From: Dermacentor variabilis
Lineage: Eukaryota > Arthropoda > Arachnida > Ixodida > Ixodidae
Direction: 5' to 3'
NCBI RefSeq assembly: GCF_050947875.1
Contig: NC_134569.1
Location: forward strand, 22,233,631-22,297,630
DNA: 64,000 bases
Below, piece after piece: positions 54,240-64,000 of the stretch (position 1 is the first letter of the stretch; each line of letters begins with the position of its first letter). The notes beneath the pieces are model-generated. The model searched no databases, was not told the DNA's origin, and saw nothing but the letters and a program-made list of their open reading frames with translations. Both the position numbers and the translations under genes were made by a program.

Positions 54240-55589
54240 ATGGCCCCCTCCATCGCGGTGATAGATGTACAACACCCCGAGTATCCTCCCGGTTCCCGTT
54301 CACCCGCGGACATCGGTTCGAGGAAGCGAGGAAATACGTCGAGTGGTAGCGAGGACGCAGTGCTGTACTGCGCATCAGGTGACGAGTCCTCGGAAGACAG
54401 CTTTCGACTTGTCCAGTACCGCAAGGCCAAACGAAGAATTATCAACTCATCGTTCGGCGTCCAGCTCGAACACTGTGAAAACAGCTCCTCAACGATGGCC
54501 TCACTCCATCCTGTTTGTGCCACAGAACGCTACTGACAACCTGCGGGTCCTCAACAGGCAAGCACTCTCCGTGTATCTAGAAAACACCGTGCCAAACGAG
54601 ATCAAGGATGTTAGGATAAACACTAGGCGAAACATCCTGGCAATCGATGTGATGAACCCGAGCGCGCTGACCATACTACAACTTGTAACGCAGCTGGGAA
54701 ACATCAAGGTCCGATCCATCGTGCCAACGAACGGTGCCACAATAACAGGAGTCATCTATGACATTGACAATGAAATATCTAATGCAGACCTCCCAATTCT
54801 CATAAAACCATCAAGCGAACACAACGTCATTGTGCATGTTGGTCGTGTCGGCAACACACGTTGTGTGAGGATAACGTTCAAAGGCGACTGCCTTCCACCC
54901 TACGTGAAGGTCGGCAACTTTCGCCACCAGGTTCGACCATTTATTCCAAGACCAATGCAATGCTTCAATTGTCAGAAGATTGGACATGTGAAGGGTGTTC
55001 GCAGAAATTTGGCCGTGTGCCCTCGATTTGCTGAACCCCACTCAGAAGCCAACTGCAGCGCAACCACGTTGAAGTGTCCTGTCAAGGTGATCACTGCGCC
55101 TCTTCCGAAGGCTGTCCCCAGATCAAGAAAGGGATCACCATTCTTAAAGAAATGCTGAGAGACAACTCTACCCACAAGAAAGCCGCTGTGAAAGTGCGGC
55201 GACGACGACGTCACCGTCGAAGGTCTTAACGACAAAAAACATCAAGTTTTCAGGAAAAGTCAACTGATCAGGCAGCACCATCAGCGGAAGTTTCCAGCAT
55301 TCCAAACACCGATGTTGGAATTGAGAAAACTGCCAGATCTCCTTCTACAAAGCAATGGCCGCCACTTCCACGTACACGACCGCCAGAAGAGCCACAGAAG
55401 AAGCCGCCCCCAGTACAGCAAGGTGCTGTATCCGAGGAGTCGCGGAAAACAGATGAGCAAGTGATAGCACTTATTAGGCCTTTAATGAATGCCATTCGCG
55501 TGTTGCTAAGCAGCATGCACACACAGTCTGCCAGAAGTGCGCTTCAAGTACTGGACGCTCTGAGTCTGGTGCTGGCAACCCTTGAGTAG
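54240..55589 (+). pseudogene. LINE G ORF1: gag-like protein with zinc knuckles
   Basis: Starts MAPSIAVIDVQHPEYPP at 54240. After a frame change near 54500 comes a nucleic-acid-binding core: LENTVPNEIKDVRINTRRNI, ATITGVIYDIDNEIS and TRCVRITFKGDCLPPYVKVG. The zinc knuckles are CFNCQKIGHVKGVR, where the final Cys is Arg (TGC to CGC), and CPRFAEPHSEANC, where the second Cys is Phe; a third begins LKCP and is cut by a small deletion after 55080 that shifts the frame. A Pro/Lys-rich tail ends with TAG at 55587-55589, three bases before the ORF2 ATG. Its family role is to package element RNA; here the knuckles are damaged. Confidence 0.8.
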
Positions 55590-55592
55590 ATC

Positions 55593-56501
55593 ATGGCTCC
55601 ACTGCCACGGTCTTTTAGGGAAGAGGTCCGACAAGCAGCTATTTTTCAGTGGAATGCCCGCGGACTCAGAGCGCGCCTTTCGGATTTCCGTCGCTTCGTG
55701 TACGCCAATATGTTTCCCATTATCATCATTTGCAAGCCGAACTTATCGAACAAAATCAGGCTTTCTGGATATGAATCATTCATGTCGTCAACTGTTTATG
55801 AAAACAATAAGGTTTTGGTGTTTATTCGCCGTGACCTCACCTACACTCATCAGCCTGTACTGCCTAATGACAATAATCAATATATATGCCTAAACGTAAG
55901 GAAAAAGAATTTGGCCTTTACTTTCGTAGGTGCCTGCCTATCTCCATCAAGTCGATTTGACTACAAAAGACTACGAGACATCCTTTCCTCAACTTCCAAT
56001 CCCTGGGTCATCATTGGAGATTTCAACGCCCATCATACACTCTGGGGAAGTCCGATGATCAACGCAAGGGGCAGAGCTCTGGTATCTTTCGCCTCCAGTA
56101 ATGAACTTTGGCTGCTGAATGATGGAAGTCCGACGTTCTTACGTGGCTCCACGTACAGCAGCTGTCTTGACTTGGCTTTCGTCTCACGAAGCCTTGTCAG
56201 ACGTGCAGGGTGGTTTGCGGACATGGAGACGCACGGAAGCGACCATATCCCCACGTACATCAAGATCAGAGGATTGTGCCCTTCCAAAATACGGGATACG
56301 ATCCAAAGAGTGGACTTGCCTAAATTTCAGTCCATTATGGAAGAACACTGCGACGCCCGTCCATCTTTCGACTTGGAAGAGGCAATCAAGAGCGCGGTGC
56401 AAGACACTATGCGTACTCGCACATGCTCTTCGAAACTGAATGAATTTGATGTGGAACTAGAACGACTTCGAGCAATCCGACGACGTGCTGAACGAAGCTA
56501 G
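55593..56501 (+). CDS. LINE G ORF2, endonuclease domain
   Basis: 302 open codons from an ATG three bases after the ORF1 stop. It has the APE-type endonuclease order: IFQWNARGLRARLSDF, IIIICKPNLSNKIRLSG (the usual E of CETWL-like motifs is K here), SSRFDYKRLRDILSS, WVIIGDFNAHHTLWGSP, SCLDLAFVSRSL and ETHGSDHIPTYIKI. GDFNAHH and GSDH hold catalytic residues. The domain nicks target DNA to prime reverse transcription. It stops at TAG/TGA-containing sequence at 56499-56501, after which the ORF2 linker continues (RRTQKKIQRRLDKLDSQRW, 56517-56717), so the full polyprotein is interrupted. The E-to-K change may weaken metal binding. Confidence 0.8.
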   Translation: MAPLPRSFREEVRQAAIFQWNARGLRARLSDFRRFVYANMFPIIIICKPNLSNKIRLSGYESFMSSTVYENNKVLVFIRRDLTYTHQPVLPNDNNQYICLNVRKKNLAFTFVGACLSPSSRFDYKRLRDILSSTSNPWVIIGDFNAHHTLWGSPMINARGRALVSFASSNELWLLNDGSPTFLRGSTYSSCLDLAFVSRSLVRRAGWFADMETHGSDHIPTYIKIRGLCPSKIRDTIQRVDLPKFQSIMEEHCDARPSFDLEEAIKSAVQDTMRTRTCSSKLNEFDVELERLRAIRRRAERS

Positions 56502-56516
56502 TGTCGTACGAAGACA

Positions 56517-59252
56517 ATGGACGATCTACGGATCGCCAGGCGCACGCAAAAGAAGATACAGCGCCGGTTAGACAAGCTGGATTCGCAACGTTGGGCTGCC
56601 TTCTGTGAGTCGCTAGATCCACGCAAGCCTTTATCGCAACTATGGAGAACGGTGCGCGGTCTTCGGACACTTCCCGTACAGCGATTCCCATTCAATGCTT
56701 TTGCCGTCTCTCAATAGATGCCGGAGATTGACGTGGTAGAGGATTTCTGTGCCCGATTATCCGCTCACAGCTACCAACATTCTATCAACTTCAACCAGCT
56801 GTCCGCCACCACGTGATCACCGGTTGGATCTACCACTCTCAATCCACGAACTTAAGGCAGCATTAGCTTTGTGTAGCCGCACACCAGCGCCAGGACTTGA
56901 CGGAATTTGCTACCGAGCTCTGTGTCACCTGGGGGAACGAGCGAGAGGAGTTCTCCTTGAGGTGTACAATGAATCTTGGAGAAATGGCACGCTACCAACA
57001 AAGTGGAAGACAAGTCGCCTTGTTCCACTGCTGAAGCCTGTCAAATCGCCGTTGGAGCTCTCATCATATCGCCCGATCGCTTTGGCGAGCTGTGTGGGCA
57101 AAGTAATGGAGAGGATGGTCCTAGGACGTCTGGAGTGGTACTCGGAGTACCACAACACCTACCCAGATGCCATGGCGGGCTTCCGACGCGGTCGATCATC
57201 GATCGATAACGTCGTCGACCTGGTCACCTACATTCAACATGAGAAATGCCGTAACCGTCTCTGCTATTCTTTATTCTCGATGTTAAAGGGGCGTATGACA
57301 ACGTTACGCATGAAGCCATCCTCTCTGCTCTCGCAGAGGTAGGAGTGGGTGGTCGGATGTTTCAATGGATACGGAGCTATCTATCCATGCGATCCTTCTT
57401 TGTAAGCACCGAGGAAGGATATACTTCTCTACATTATAGCTACCGTGGCGTCCCCCAGGGCGGTGTACTTAGCCCTGTGTTATTTAATCTAACACTAACT
57501 GCTCTCCTTGAGCACGTGCCAACCACAGTCAGGCTTTCAATGTACGCGGATGACATCTGCATATGGACGTCTGCAGTAACACGCCTACAGTTGCGAGCGA
57601 GAATTCAGAGAGCCGCCACACAAACTGCTATCTACCTCCTTAATCGAGGCCTGGCAATTTCCTCCGAGAAATGCGCACTAGTGCCATTTACGCGCAAACC
57701 CATGGCAAACTACAGTGTAATGATAAATGGCCAAATAATACAACGGGTTCGATCGTACAAGTTTCTAGGTGTCATAATCGACAGGGACTTGTCATGGAGC
57801 CCACACATATACGTGAAAAAACGGTTGACAGGCATCTGCCACCTGTTCAAGTTTTCGCTGGCAAGACCTGGGGAATGGCCAAGTGCCATGTTACAACTGT
57901 ACAGGGTGCTTTTTCTAGGATTTCTGCGATACAGCTTGCCAGGAATAAACACAGGCAAAACGAATCTACGCACAATACAAAGTCTTCAGGGTCAAGTGCT
58001 CCGGATCTGTCTAGGCCTGCCTCAGAGTGCTTCAACAGTGGTTACGATAGCAATCGCTAGAGACCACCTTGTCAAGACACACATTGAAATTGAAGTACTC
58101 AGGACCCATATAAGGCATCTAGCCAGGACTCCTCCTCACCATTTAGCCTCTCTACCAGCAAACAGACCACACACATCTTTTAGCCAAACGATAACTGCAT
58201 ATGATGAATCATTGCCAGCTTGTTTCACTCCGGCTGCGAGACTTTCGATCCCTCCATGGTGCCTCGCTCAGCGAAAGATCAATCTTGCAATACTTTGTAT
58301 CTCGAAAAAAGCTGATCTGTCATCACCAGCGCTTAGACAGCTCACGCTACTATATTTGTACGAGAACTACCGTGACTCTACGCATATTTAGACTGATGGA
58401 TCTGTCCTTCCAAGCAGCTCCGCGGCGGCAATCGTCATACCAGCGAAAGCTGCAACAATCAAATTTAAGACGACCCACGCGACAACATCGACGGCAGCAG
58501 AGATCACAGCGCTCTTTACTGCCCTTCGTCACATTGGTGATGAACCGCCACACAAGTGCACAATATTCTGCGATTTGAAGGCAGCACTGCCGTCTCTACT
58601 GTCACCTTTGCGACGCGGACCGCACGAACAAATAATATTCCATATTACAGAGACGTTACACCATATAAGGGATGCAGACCATGAAATAACCTTCCAGTGG
58701 CTTCCAAGTCACTGCGGGATTATCGGCAATGAACGGGCAGATGACGCTGCCCGATCAGCCCATACCGAGGAGCGCTACGTCCCAATTCCACTTTCTAGAA
58801 CTGACGCGGCACGGAAGCTCCGCCTACTTGCTCGCCAGTGCACCGCGTCGCAATGGAATGAGCCACATTTAAGAAATACACGACTGTACTCACTTGATCC
58901 CACACTAAGTCTTCGAGCGCCATCACAGCTTCGCCGTAGAGACGCCACGCTTTTATATCGACTTTGGTTGGGCGTTGCCTTTACCAAAGCCTATGCATTC
59001 CGCATAGGGATGACCGACACTCCAACCTGTGACCACTGCGGCCATGAAGAATCAATTGGCCATATTTTGTGCGCCTGCCCGCAGTACAGTCCACAGAGGG
59101 CATGCCTTCGCCACGAGCTTGACCAACAGGACGACCAACCGCTATCCGAAAAAAGAATTCTACAACATCGAAAGGACCTACCGTCACAGAAGAAGGCCGT
59201 GCAAGCGCTATTGCGCTTCTTGCGATCTACCGGCCTGTGTGAACGGCTTTAA
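56517..59252 (+). pseudogene. LINE G ORF2: linker, reverse transcriptase, RNase H, zinc tail
   Basis: The linker to 56717 is followed by fingers in 56749-57270: SRTPAPGLDGICYRAL, WKTSRLVPLLKPVKSP, SSYRPIALASCVGKVMERMV and MAGFRRGRSSIDNVVDLVT. A frameshift near 57270 breaks the first Asp block (KGAYDNVTHEAI in the restored frame). From 57345 one frame runs to 59252 with a single TAG at 58389: YRGVPQGGVLSPVLFNLTL, SMYADDICIW, YKFLGVIIDRDLSWSPHI, GQVLRICLGLPQSAST; then RNase H with TDGS, STAAEITAL, IFCDLKAALPSL and QWLPSHCGIIGNERADDAA (all four acids); then CDHCGHEESIGHILCACPQY. The TAG lies directly before the TDGS Asp. Confidence 0.88.
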
Positions 59253-59421
59253 CTGGAACGCCTTTTGTGTGTGTGTCTCCATGTGTGCGCGTTCCTTTTT
59301 TTCCGCTTCTTTTCTTTTTAGTGTTTTCCTCTCTGTCATCTTTCTAACCCCTATCCCCCATCCCCAGTGTAGGGTAGCAAACCGGAGAATCATATCTGGT
59401 TAACCTCCCTGCCTTTCCTCT

Positions 59422-59440
59422 TCATTCTCTCTCTCTCTCT
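59422..59440. repeat. (CT)n tail of LINE G
   Basis: CTCTCTCTCTCTCT directly after CCTTTCCTCTTCATT; it takes the place of a poly(A) tail, as in LINE C and LINE E. Confidence 0.8.
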
Positions 59441-59948
59441 TACCGCCGAACTTTTTCTATCTGCTCCCATAAATTTCATTGCCCGCCGACTGAAGACAGT
59501 CAGGCCCACTTAATTCTACTTCTACTGCCGCACTGCCGGCCTGGTGACACACGCTGGCAATGACACAGGCCGGCTATTCACAGTCGACAGGTTATGGCCA
59601 TAATTTATGTCGATCACCGGGCTGTCATTCCAGGAAAAGAGGACCAAGGCTGCCCATCGTCTTGAGGAGATGGCGCCGCAATATTTCTCGTCGCTTGTTT
59701 CCACTTCATTTTCTTCGCGTGACACTACGTGTTCAGACGGCGCTAGCCAAATCACAAACCATTTCGAGGATTTATGACAGTGACCACGTGAATAGTTCTT
59801 GCGAGCATATCACCTCGTCCACGACGTACATTTCAGTTGAATAAACAGTGAAAGACACGTACTCACTGCATAGCTTCAAATGTATGTTATTGCTAGCGAT
59901 TATGAAACGTTCTGCCACGCATGATTCAGTGTCGAATATCCCTCTCGA
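59441..59948. other. Unassigned DNA
   Basis: Includes a 9-bp inverted repeat GCCGGCCTG / CAGGCCGGC (59535-59574). Overlapping 77- and 94-codon frames on opposite strands have no motif. Confidence 0.45.
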
Positions 59949-60471
59949 TTAGTCTCGTGTTGCACAATAAAGATAAAACGAAAACGTGTTGTATTTTGTT
60001 TTTTCTGTTTTAGGGGAGAGCGAATGCCACGCTATTATCCTCATGGGCAGCATCACCATTCGTATGGTTATTTTTATGTCCAATGCAGGCCTCTCCCACA
60101 GCGATGTCCCATTGCTCATATCTTGCGCCAGCTGGTCCCATTCTATGCCTATACAATTTCTGTAATCATAGCACACCTTCTGCAACATGTTACTGCCGTT
60201 TCCTTACTCTTGACGCCCAACCTTCTACTCTAATAATAGACCACTGGTTATCTGCACTACGCATAACCTGAATTGAGCTACATGCTCCAAAACAGAACTA
60301 AAATATCAAGTACTCGGCTTGGATGTCTAACCAAAACTGCTATCTTCCTGTCCCTTAAGGTTATGCCAATCAATTACTGCTCCATATTTCGTAGCGCGGA
60401 CCTGAGCTTTTCTTCAAAGTATCATTTGTATAATTCTCATCAATATCTACAATATCATTGAACTGCTGTTC
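59949..60471 (-). pseudogene. RTE-type LINE reverse transcriptase C-terminus, decayed
   Basis: On the minus strand the sequence carries DTLKKSSGPRYEIWS at the far end and WDQLAQDMSNGTSLWERPA near 60130, followed by MRIIAW. In RTE-like elements the polyprotein ends with a block of the type WxQLAQDRxxWRSLEE, and the match of order and spacing is good. Many stops intervene. A further part of the same unit lies beyond the SINE insertion (60734-60775), and a second copy of its start is at 62241-62403. Confidence 0.6.
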
Positions 60472-60484
60472 ATAATTTCGAGGA

Positions 60485-60720
60485 GCTGCTGGGCACGAGG
60501 TCGCGGGATCGAATCCCGGCCACGGCGGCTGCATTTCGATGGAGGCGAAATGCGAAAACACCCGTGTACTTAGATTTAGGTGCACGTTAAGGAACCCCAG
60601 GTGGTCGAAATTTCCGGAGTCCTCCACTACGGCGTGCCTTATAATCAGAAAGTGGTTCTGGCACGTAAAACCCAATAATTAATTAATTAATTAATTAGTT
60701 AGTTAATTAATTAATTAATT
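60485..60720 (+). mobile_element. SINE S1, 5'-truncated, with 13-bp TSD
   Basis: Begins within the S1 body (GCTGCTGGGCACGAGGTCGC), so the A box is missing; the B box GCGGGATCGAATCCCGG and the remaining body to GGCACGTAAAACCC are intact. A long (AATT)n tail closes at 60720. It is flanked by ATAATTTCGAGGA (60472-60484) and ATAACTTCGAGGA (60721-60733). It is the only S1 copy in plus orientation. Confidence 0.9.
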
Positions 60721-60775
60721 ATAACTTCGAGGACCTGCGCACACGCTGTAATCCTTTTTTTTTATTCGCGGGGGT

Positions 60776-61690
60776 TTCTTTCTCGGGGTTCGACCCTCTT
60801 CTTACTATTCTGCATGTATAAAAGTACTTCTGCGCAGCTTCTAAAATTTTTCTCTAATCACACTATTGTTTAATTTCCACGCTATTGACCATTAAGTTAC
60901 ACTTTTTTATATTATTCCTCAGACATTCGGGTATAATAAATGAATTTTGCCCACTCTCGAAAACCTACGCTTAGCCGTTTCATTTTTTAATATATCAATC
61001 TTCATTACGGTTCCAAGAAGAAAAAGTTCATGCATGCTTATATACATGAACTTCATGTCTTCCGTCATTTGTTGTAAGTCATATTTGGCGTCACTGAGCC
61101 TTCTGCGATATTCGTCGTTTATCCTTACCCCAAATCATTGCAAATATGGTACCTTGAATGCTCTTTCCACGCATAAAGTGAATAATGGAAAGGTCCATAA
61201 GAGCCTTAGGAAGCTTAATATTCTTATCACCTATAAGTACATGCCACATATAGAAAATCTAGGTTGATGAGGTTGTATTCAAAAGGAAAGGAAAAAAGAA
61301 AGAAAGAAGCAAGAAATGCTCGCTATAACATCACTCTAAAAAACGAAAAAGGTAAAAAGATATTGTCTCTTTTTTCGTGTAATTTTGCTGAAAGAAATGA
61401 AAATGTAGATTGGTATAGCGTGGAAATTATCGGCGACATTTTTTTCATAAAGAAAAAAATATTACAGATTCTCCATTACGCTGAATGAGCAAAGAAGAAT
61501 GTTTTATTTTTCAGTCTATCATAACGACTGTAACCAAATACTTTTCACGTAAATGAGCACCTGTGTTCTTACGCAATTTTTTATCCATAGCTCGAACATT
61601 CTGATTTAACTCTCCCGGACATTCCTGACCGTAGGTGCTGGCTGGGTGCTGCTGCTGTCTTATCAAGTGACTCACACTTTTAAAAAATTG
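60776..61690. other. Unassigned AT-rich DNA
   Basis: Frames at 60947-61267 and 61264-61488 are AT-driven (Lys- and Ile-rich) with no motif. No repeat ends were found. Confidence 0.45.
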
Positions 61691-61696
61691 AATTAC

Positions 61697-61775
61697 GTGT
61701 CCGACGCTGGGATCGAACCTCGGCCCTGCAGCGCAGCTAGCAGCCCGATTCTCTAACTATTAGACCACAATCGCT
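61697..61775 (-). mobile_element. tRNA-like unit, probable SINE family S4
   Basis: On the minus strand: AGCGATTGTGGTCTAATAGT, GTTAGAGAATCGGGCTGC and GCCGAGGTTCGATCCCAGC. A-box- and B-box-like elements are correctly spaced, but the arms do not pair into a good cloverleaf and no CCA-adjacent acceptor stem is seen. It is therefore read as a SINE head and not a tRNA gene. Confidence 0.6.
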
Positions 61776-62029
61776 TTTTCTTTTTCCTGTATTAACTTTT
61801 TTTGAGACAATACGTACAAATGCACAAAGCAAGTCATCTAGCCAATCGATATATTAACTTTGATTAGGCCACAGCCGCACATACATGTATACTTCTACCA
61901 TGCCAACGTGAACGAGCTCTCTAAGACGGTCGCCGCGTGTGGATTATGATTGATGACTTCCCGACTATGACAGACACAATAAGGAATCGGGGAGGAAGCA
62001 GTCGGTATACATTGTCACGTTGTAGTGAC

Positions 62030-62906
62030 GGTGAAGAACGCAGTGTATCAATGTTTCCAAAATTCTGTCGCCTACGTCGTGGTACTGCATTTACGAAACA
62101 CTTCTTGTACAGGATAAAACGTGTCTCTAGTCCACAGTGTTCTTGTGGCCATCCAGACGAAGATGTGCAATCTTCTCCTCGAGTGCACGAAATACGATCC
62201 ACAAAGAAGGGTATACTGCAAGCAAATTTGTTGATATGATACGCCAATCAATTCCTGCTTCATATTTCGCAGCGCGGACCTGACCTTTTCTTCAAAGTAT
62301 CATCTCTATAATCATCAATGATATCTGCAATATCATTGAACTGCTGTTCATAATTTGGAGGACCTGCGCACACGCTGTAATCCTTTTTTCTTCGCTGGGG
62401 TTTACCATTCACCCTAAAATAGATACTTGGCTCATGGCCAACTGGGGGCCTTCAGAAAAGAGCACTTCTTGCTCTGAAAAAGTTTTTAGAGGACACCAAC
62501 ATTTTGGGAAAATATGAAGTTTCAGATGATCCTAATACGCTCAATGAGTAACATAAATGTTGTTCGTGGTTCAAAATTGATTTATGTGGTGATCGCAACT
62601 TTTACGTAATATGTATAATTCTGTTCTGTACTTGAAGTGTACTACATGTGCTGTGTGTTTTGACTGTTCAAAATATCTGACTTTATATATGTGTACGTGT
62701 ACTGAACTCATGCACAAAACTTTGCGATTCATGTACTGTCGGACTGTATATTTTTTGTTCATCCTGTGTTGTACTGACTGTCATATTTTGTGTCACTATT
62801 CTCCATTTTTATGCACAATTGTTTCCTTTGCCAAGTGACAAGGAGTAGCCGGTGCCACCATAAAGGCGCCAACCTCTCCTAATATTCATTTCAATAAAAA
62901 AACGCA
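62030..62906 (+). pseudogene. LINE H fragment with 3' UTR, interrupted
   Basis: The frame reads FCRLRRGTAFTKHFLYRIKR, then SSPQCSCGHPDEDVQ, the C-terminal zinc tail also seen at 30.85 kb. A copy of the RTE-derived repeat (62241-62403) follows. The 3' UTR ends GGAGTAGCCGGTGCCACCAT, AAGGCGCCAACCTCTCC and CAATAAAAAAACGC at 62905. The family 3' end matches 31380-31450. Only the tail of the polyprotein is present. Confidence 0.7.
62241..62403. repeat. Second copy of the 60363-60775 segment, without SINE
   Basis: ACGCCAATCAATTCCTGCTT through CTGCTGTTCATAATTTGGAG and on to GACCTGCGCACACGCTGTAA parallels 60363-60471 plus 60734-60775 in direct orientation. The position that holds the SINE in the other copy is a single ATAATTTGGAGGA here. 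Confidence 0.9.
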
Positions 62907-63540
62907 CTGTAGCAATTGCTGTGAATCACGAAACTAACTTTGTATTGTGCGAACCTGTGGAGTCGAAATCAAATGACACTCGAGTCACAACGACAGTGGC
63001 GAGCACAGTCGGCGATTGTTGAAAACCGATCAGCGGGTCAAGCGCGTCGGCTTTGTTTATGACTCGCTAAAGGTGCCAGCGTAATCGATGGTGCCCGCGT
63101 GCATTCCAGAATGTACTCCACGATTGGCGTCGTGCATACAGTCAGAATACATAATGTTCGGTGACAACAGACAACGGATAGAACTATCGATAAGATTCTA
63201 GAAAGTTTCGATACAAGCAAGCTTGTCCTGCGCCGAGCGATTAGGTTTAACATTTGTTAGCCGGCGAAAAGCGGTCCCCGGAGAAACATAAACAACTGCA
63301 ATTGTCACTAGGGTGCCAACGACAACCAGCTCTTTGGGATGATCGCCGCGTCTTGATGATCATAATTTCCATGCTATTGCGCATAACCACACCGGGCGAT
63401 TGGCCAAGACGCGGGCGGTGCATTGAAAATAAATAAGAAATGAAGAAATGCGAGCCAATATAAGATTTGTCACATAGCGTAGCACGGGTGCACGAGGACA
63501 TGTGCACGGGAGTGCGCGCCAGTTTCCGTTACGCCAAAGA
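62907..63540. other. Unassigned DNA
   Basis: Frames at 63038-63253 and 63247-63507 (minus) show no recognised domain. No repeat boundary was seen. Confidence 0.4.
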
Positions 63541-64000
63541 CGCAGGAATAAAATGGACGAAGTTGTAGCACTTCGATATGCGCTTCACATTATACTAATC
63601 CACAAAAAGAAAGACGTTAAAGAATTGAAATATTATAGGCCCATTATAGTACTCCTAGTATTATATGAAATATTACCAAAATAATCTCCAATAAAATAAG
63701 GGCAACACTCGACTTTAGTCAACCAAGGGAACAGGCCGGCTTCAGGAAAAGATACTCTACGATGGATCACATCCGTGTCGTTAATCAGGTTATCGAGAAA
63801 TCCGCAGAGTACAATAAGCTTCTCTATATATGGCTTTCAGAGATTACGAAAAGGCATTTCATTCAGTAGAGATACCAGCAGTCATATAGGCATTACGAAA
63901 TCAAGGCGTACAAAACGCTTACGAAATACCTTGGAAAATATCTACAGAGGTTCTACAGCTACCTTAATTCTACACAAGAAAAGCAGGAAGATACCTATAA
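63541..64000 (+). pseudogene. RTE-type reverse transcriptase, N-terminal part, runs off window
   Basis: Across shifting plus-strand frames: IHKKKDVKELKYYRPI, KIISNKIRATLDFSQPREQ, AGFRKRYSTMDHIRVVNQVI, EKSAEYNKLLYI, a damaged catalytic block where FxDYEKAFDS is usual (the DNA reads GATTACGAAAAGGCATTTC), then QRFYSYLNSTQEKQ-like sequence in the wrong frame for IYRGSTATLILHKKS. This is the fingers-to-palm order of RTE-clade LINEs. Stops and frameshifts show decay; the rest lies beyond position 64000. Confidence 0.8.

Larger units (their letters stand above)
54183..59440 (+). mobile_element. LINE G, near full-length I-clade-like element
   Basis: About 5.26 kb: a short leader, ORF1 from 54240, ORF2 from 55593, and a 3' UTR (59253-59421) ending in (CT)n at 59422-59440. 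Related copies are LINE E, 38190-38830 and the 3' UTR fragments at 22965 and 44395. No target-site duplication was found at the junction with the LINE F tail. A few frameshifts and stops separate it from activity, so it is the best reference copy of the family here. Confidence 0.85.

Noticed and set aside
29772..58391. A programmed stop codon between reverse transcriptase and RNase H in the LINE G family (TAG at 58389 and at 29772).
   Set aside because: When the two copies are aligned, the TAGs fall at different positions. Each replaces a residue that is Tyr in the other copy (Y in LYEN of LINE G; Y in LYTDAS of LINE E). They are independent decay mutations.
61697..61775. A functional tRNA gene.
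   Set aside because: A and B boxes are present, but acceptor and anticodon arms do not pair well, and the flanking sequence is more like a SINE.
1..64000. CRISPR arrays, operons or bacterial defence genes.
   Set aside because: No regularly spaced direct repeats with unique spacers, no ribosome-binding-site-led gene clusters; the content is eukaryotic retrotransposons.

Overview
The window looks like repeat-dense nuclear DNA from an arachnid, most likely a hard tick (Ixodidae). This is inferred from remembered tick-like SINE and LINE families and from a neuropeptide-receptor GPCR split by an intron; no database search was possible. There are no bacterial features. Nearly every long open frame belongs to a retrotransposon. 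The only likely host gene is a partial rhodopsin-type receptor of the gonadotropin-releasing hormone/adipokinetic hormone/corazonin receptor superfamily on the minus strand, with a TM5 exon at 44614-44818 and a TM6-TM7-tail exon at 41018-41658.

Layout. 1-5.5 kb: decayed LINE and mariner fragments, with a 147-bp tandem array inside a LINE RNase H relic. 5.5-14 kb: a nested stack on the minus strand. LINE A (CR1/Jockey-like) is broken by an internally deleted gag-bearing LTR element, which itself carries a SINE; LINE A is also broken by the near-complete LINE B and abuts LINE C, whose 603-codon reverse transcriptase/RNase H frame is open. 14-25.5 kb: mostly unassigned AT-rich DNA with SINEs, a LINE relic, a foldback SINE with a 14-bp target-site duplication, TA tracts and a large palindrome. 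25.5-31.5 kb: LINE D (minus), LINE E and a LINE H fragment (plus). 31.5-40 kb: sparse, with palindromes, SINEs and LINE tails. 40.8-44.9 kb: the receptor exons around a 2.95-kb intron holding two head-to-head SINEs, a terminal-inverted-repeat element and a LINE tail. 45-50 kb: small insertions and palindromes. 50.3-59.4 kb: LINE F followed directly by the almost full-length LINE G (ORF1 with zinc knuckles, endonuclease, reverse transcriptase, RNase H). 59.4-64 kb: RTE-type relics, a SINE with a matching unfilled copy of its target, a LINE H fragment, and an RTE reverse transcriptase running off the end.

How the parts relate. LINEs B to H would encode the machinery for target-primed reverse transcription, and the tRNA-derived SINEs (at least five types) are expected to borrow it; the target-site duplications fit this. 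No new enzymatic system was seen. The most unusual structures are a set of long near-perfect palindromes (two of them exactly 120 bp with no spacer), the foldback SINE, and the layered insertion histories that can be read directly from the sequence.
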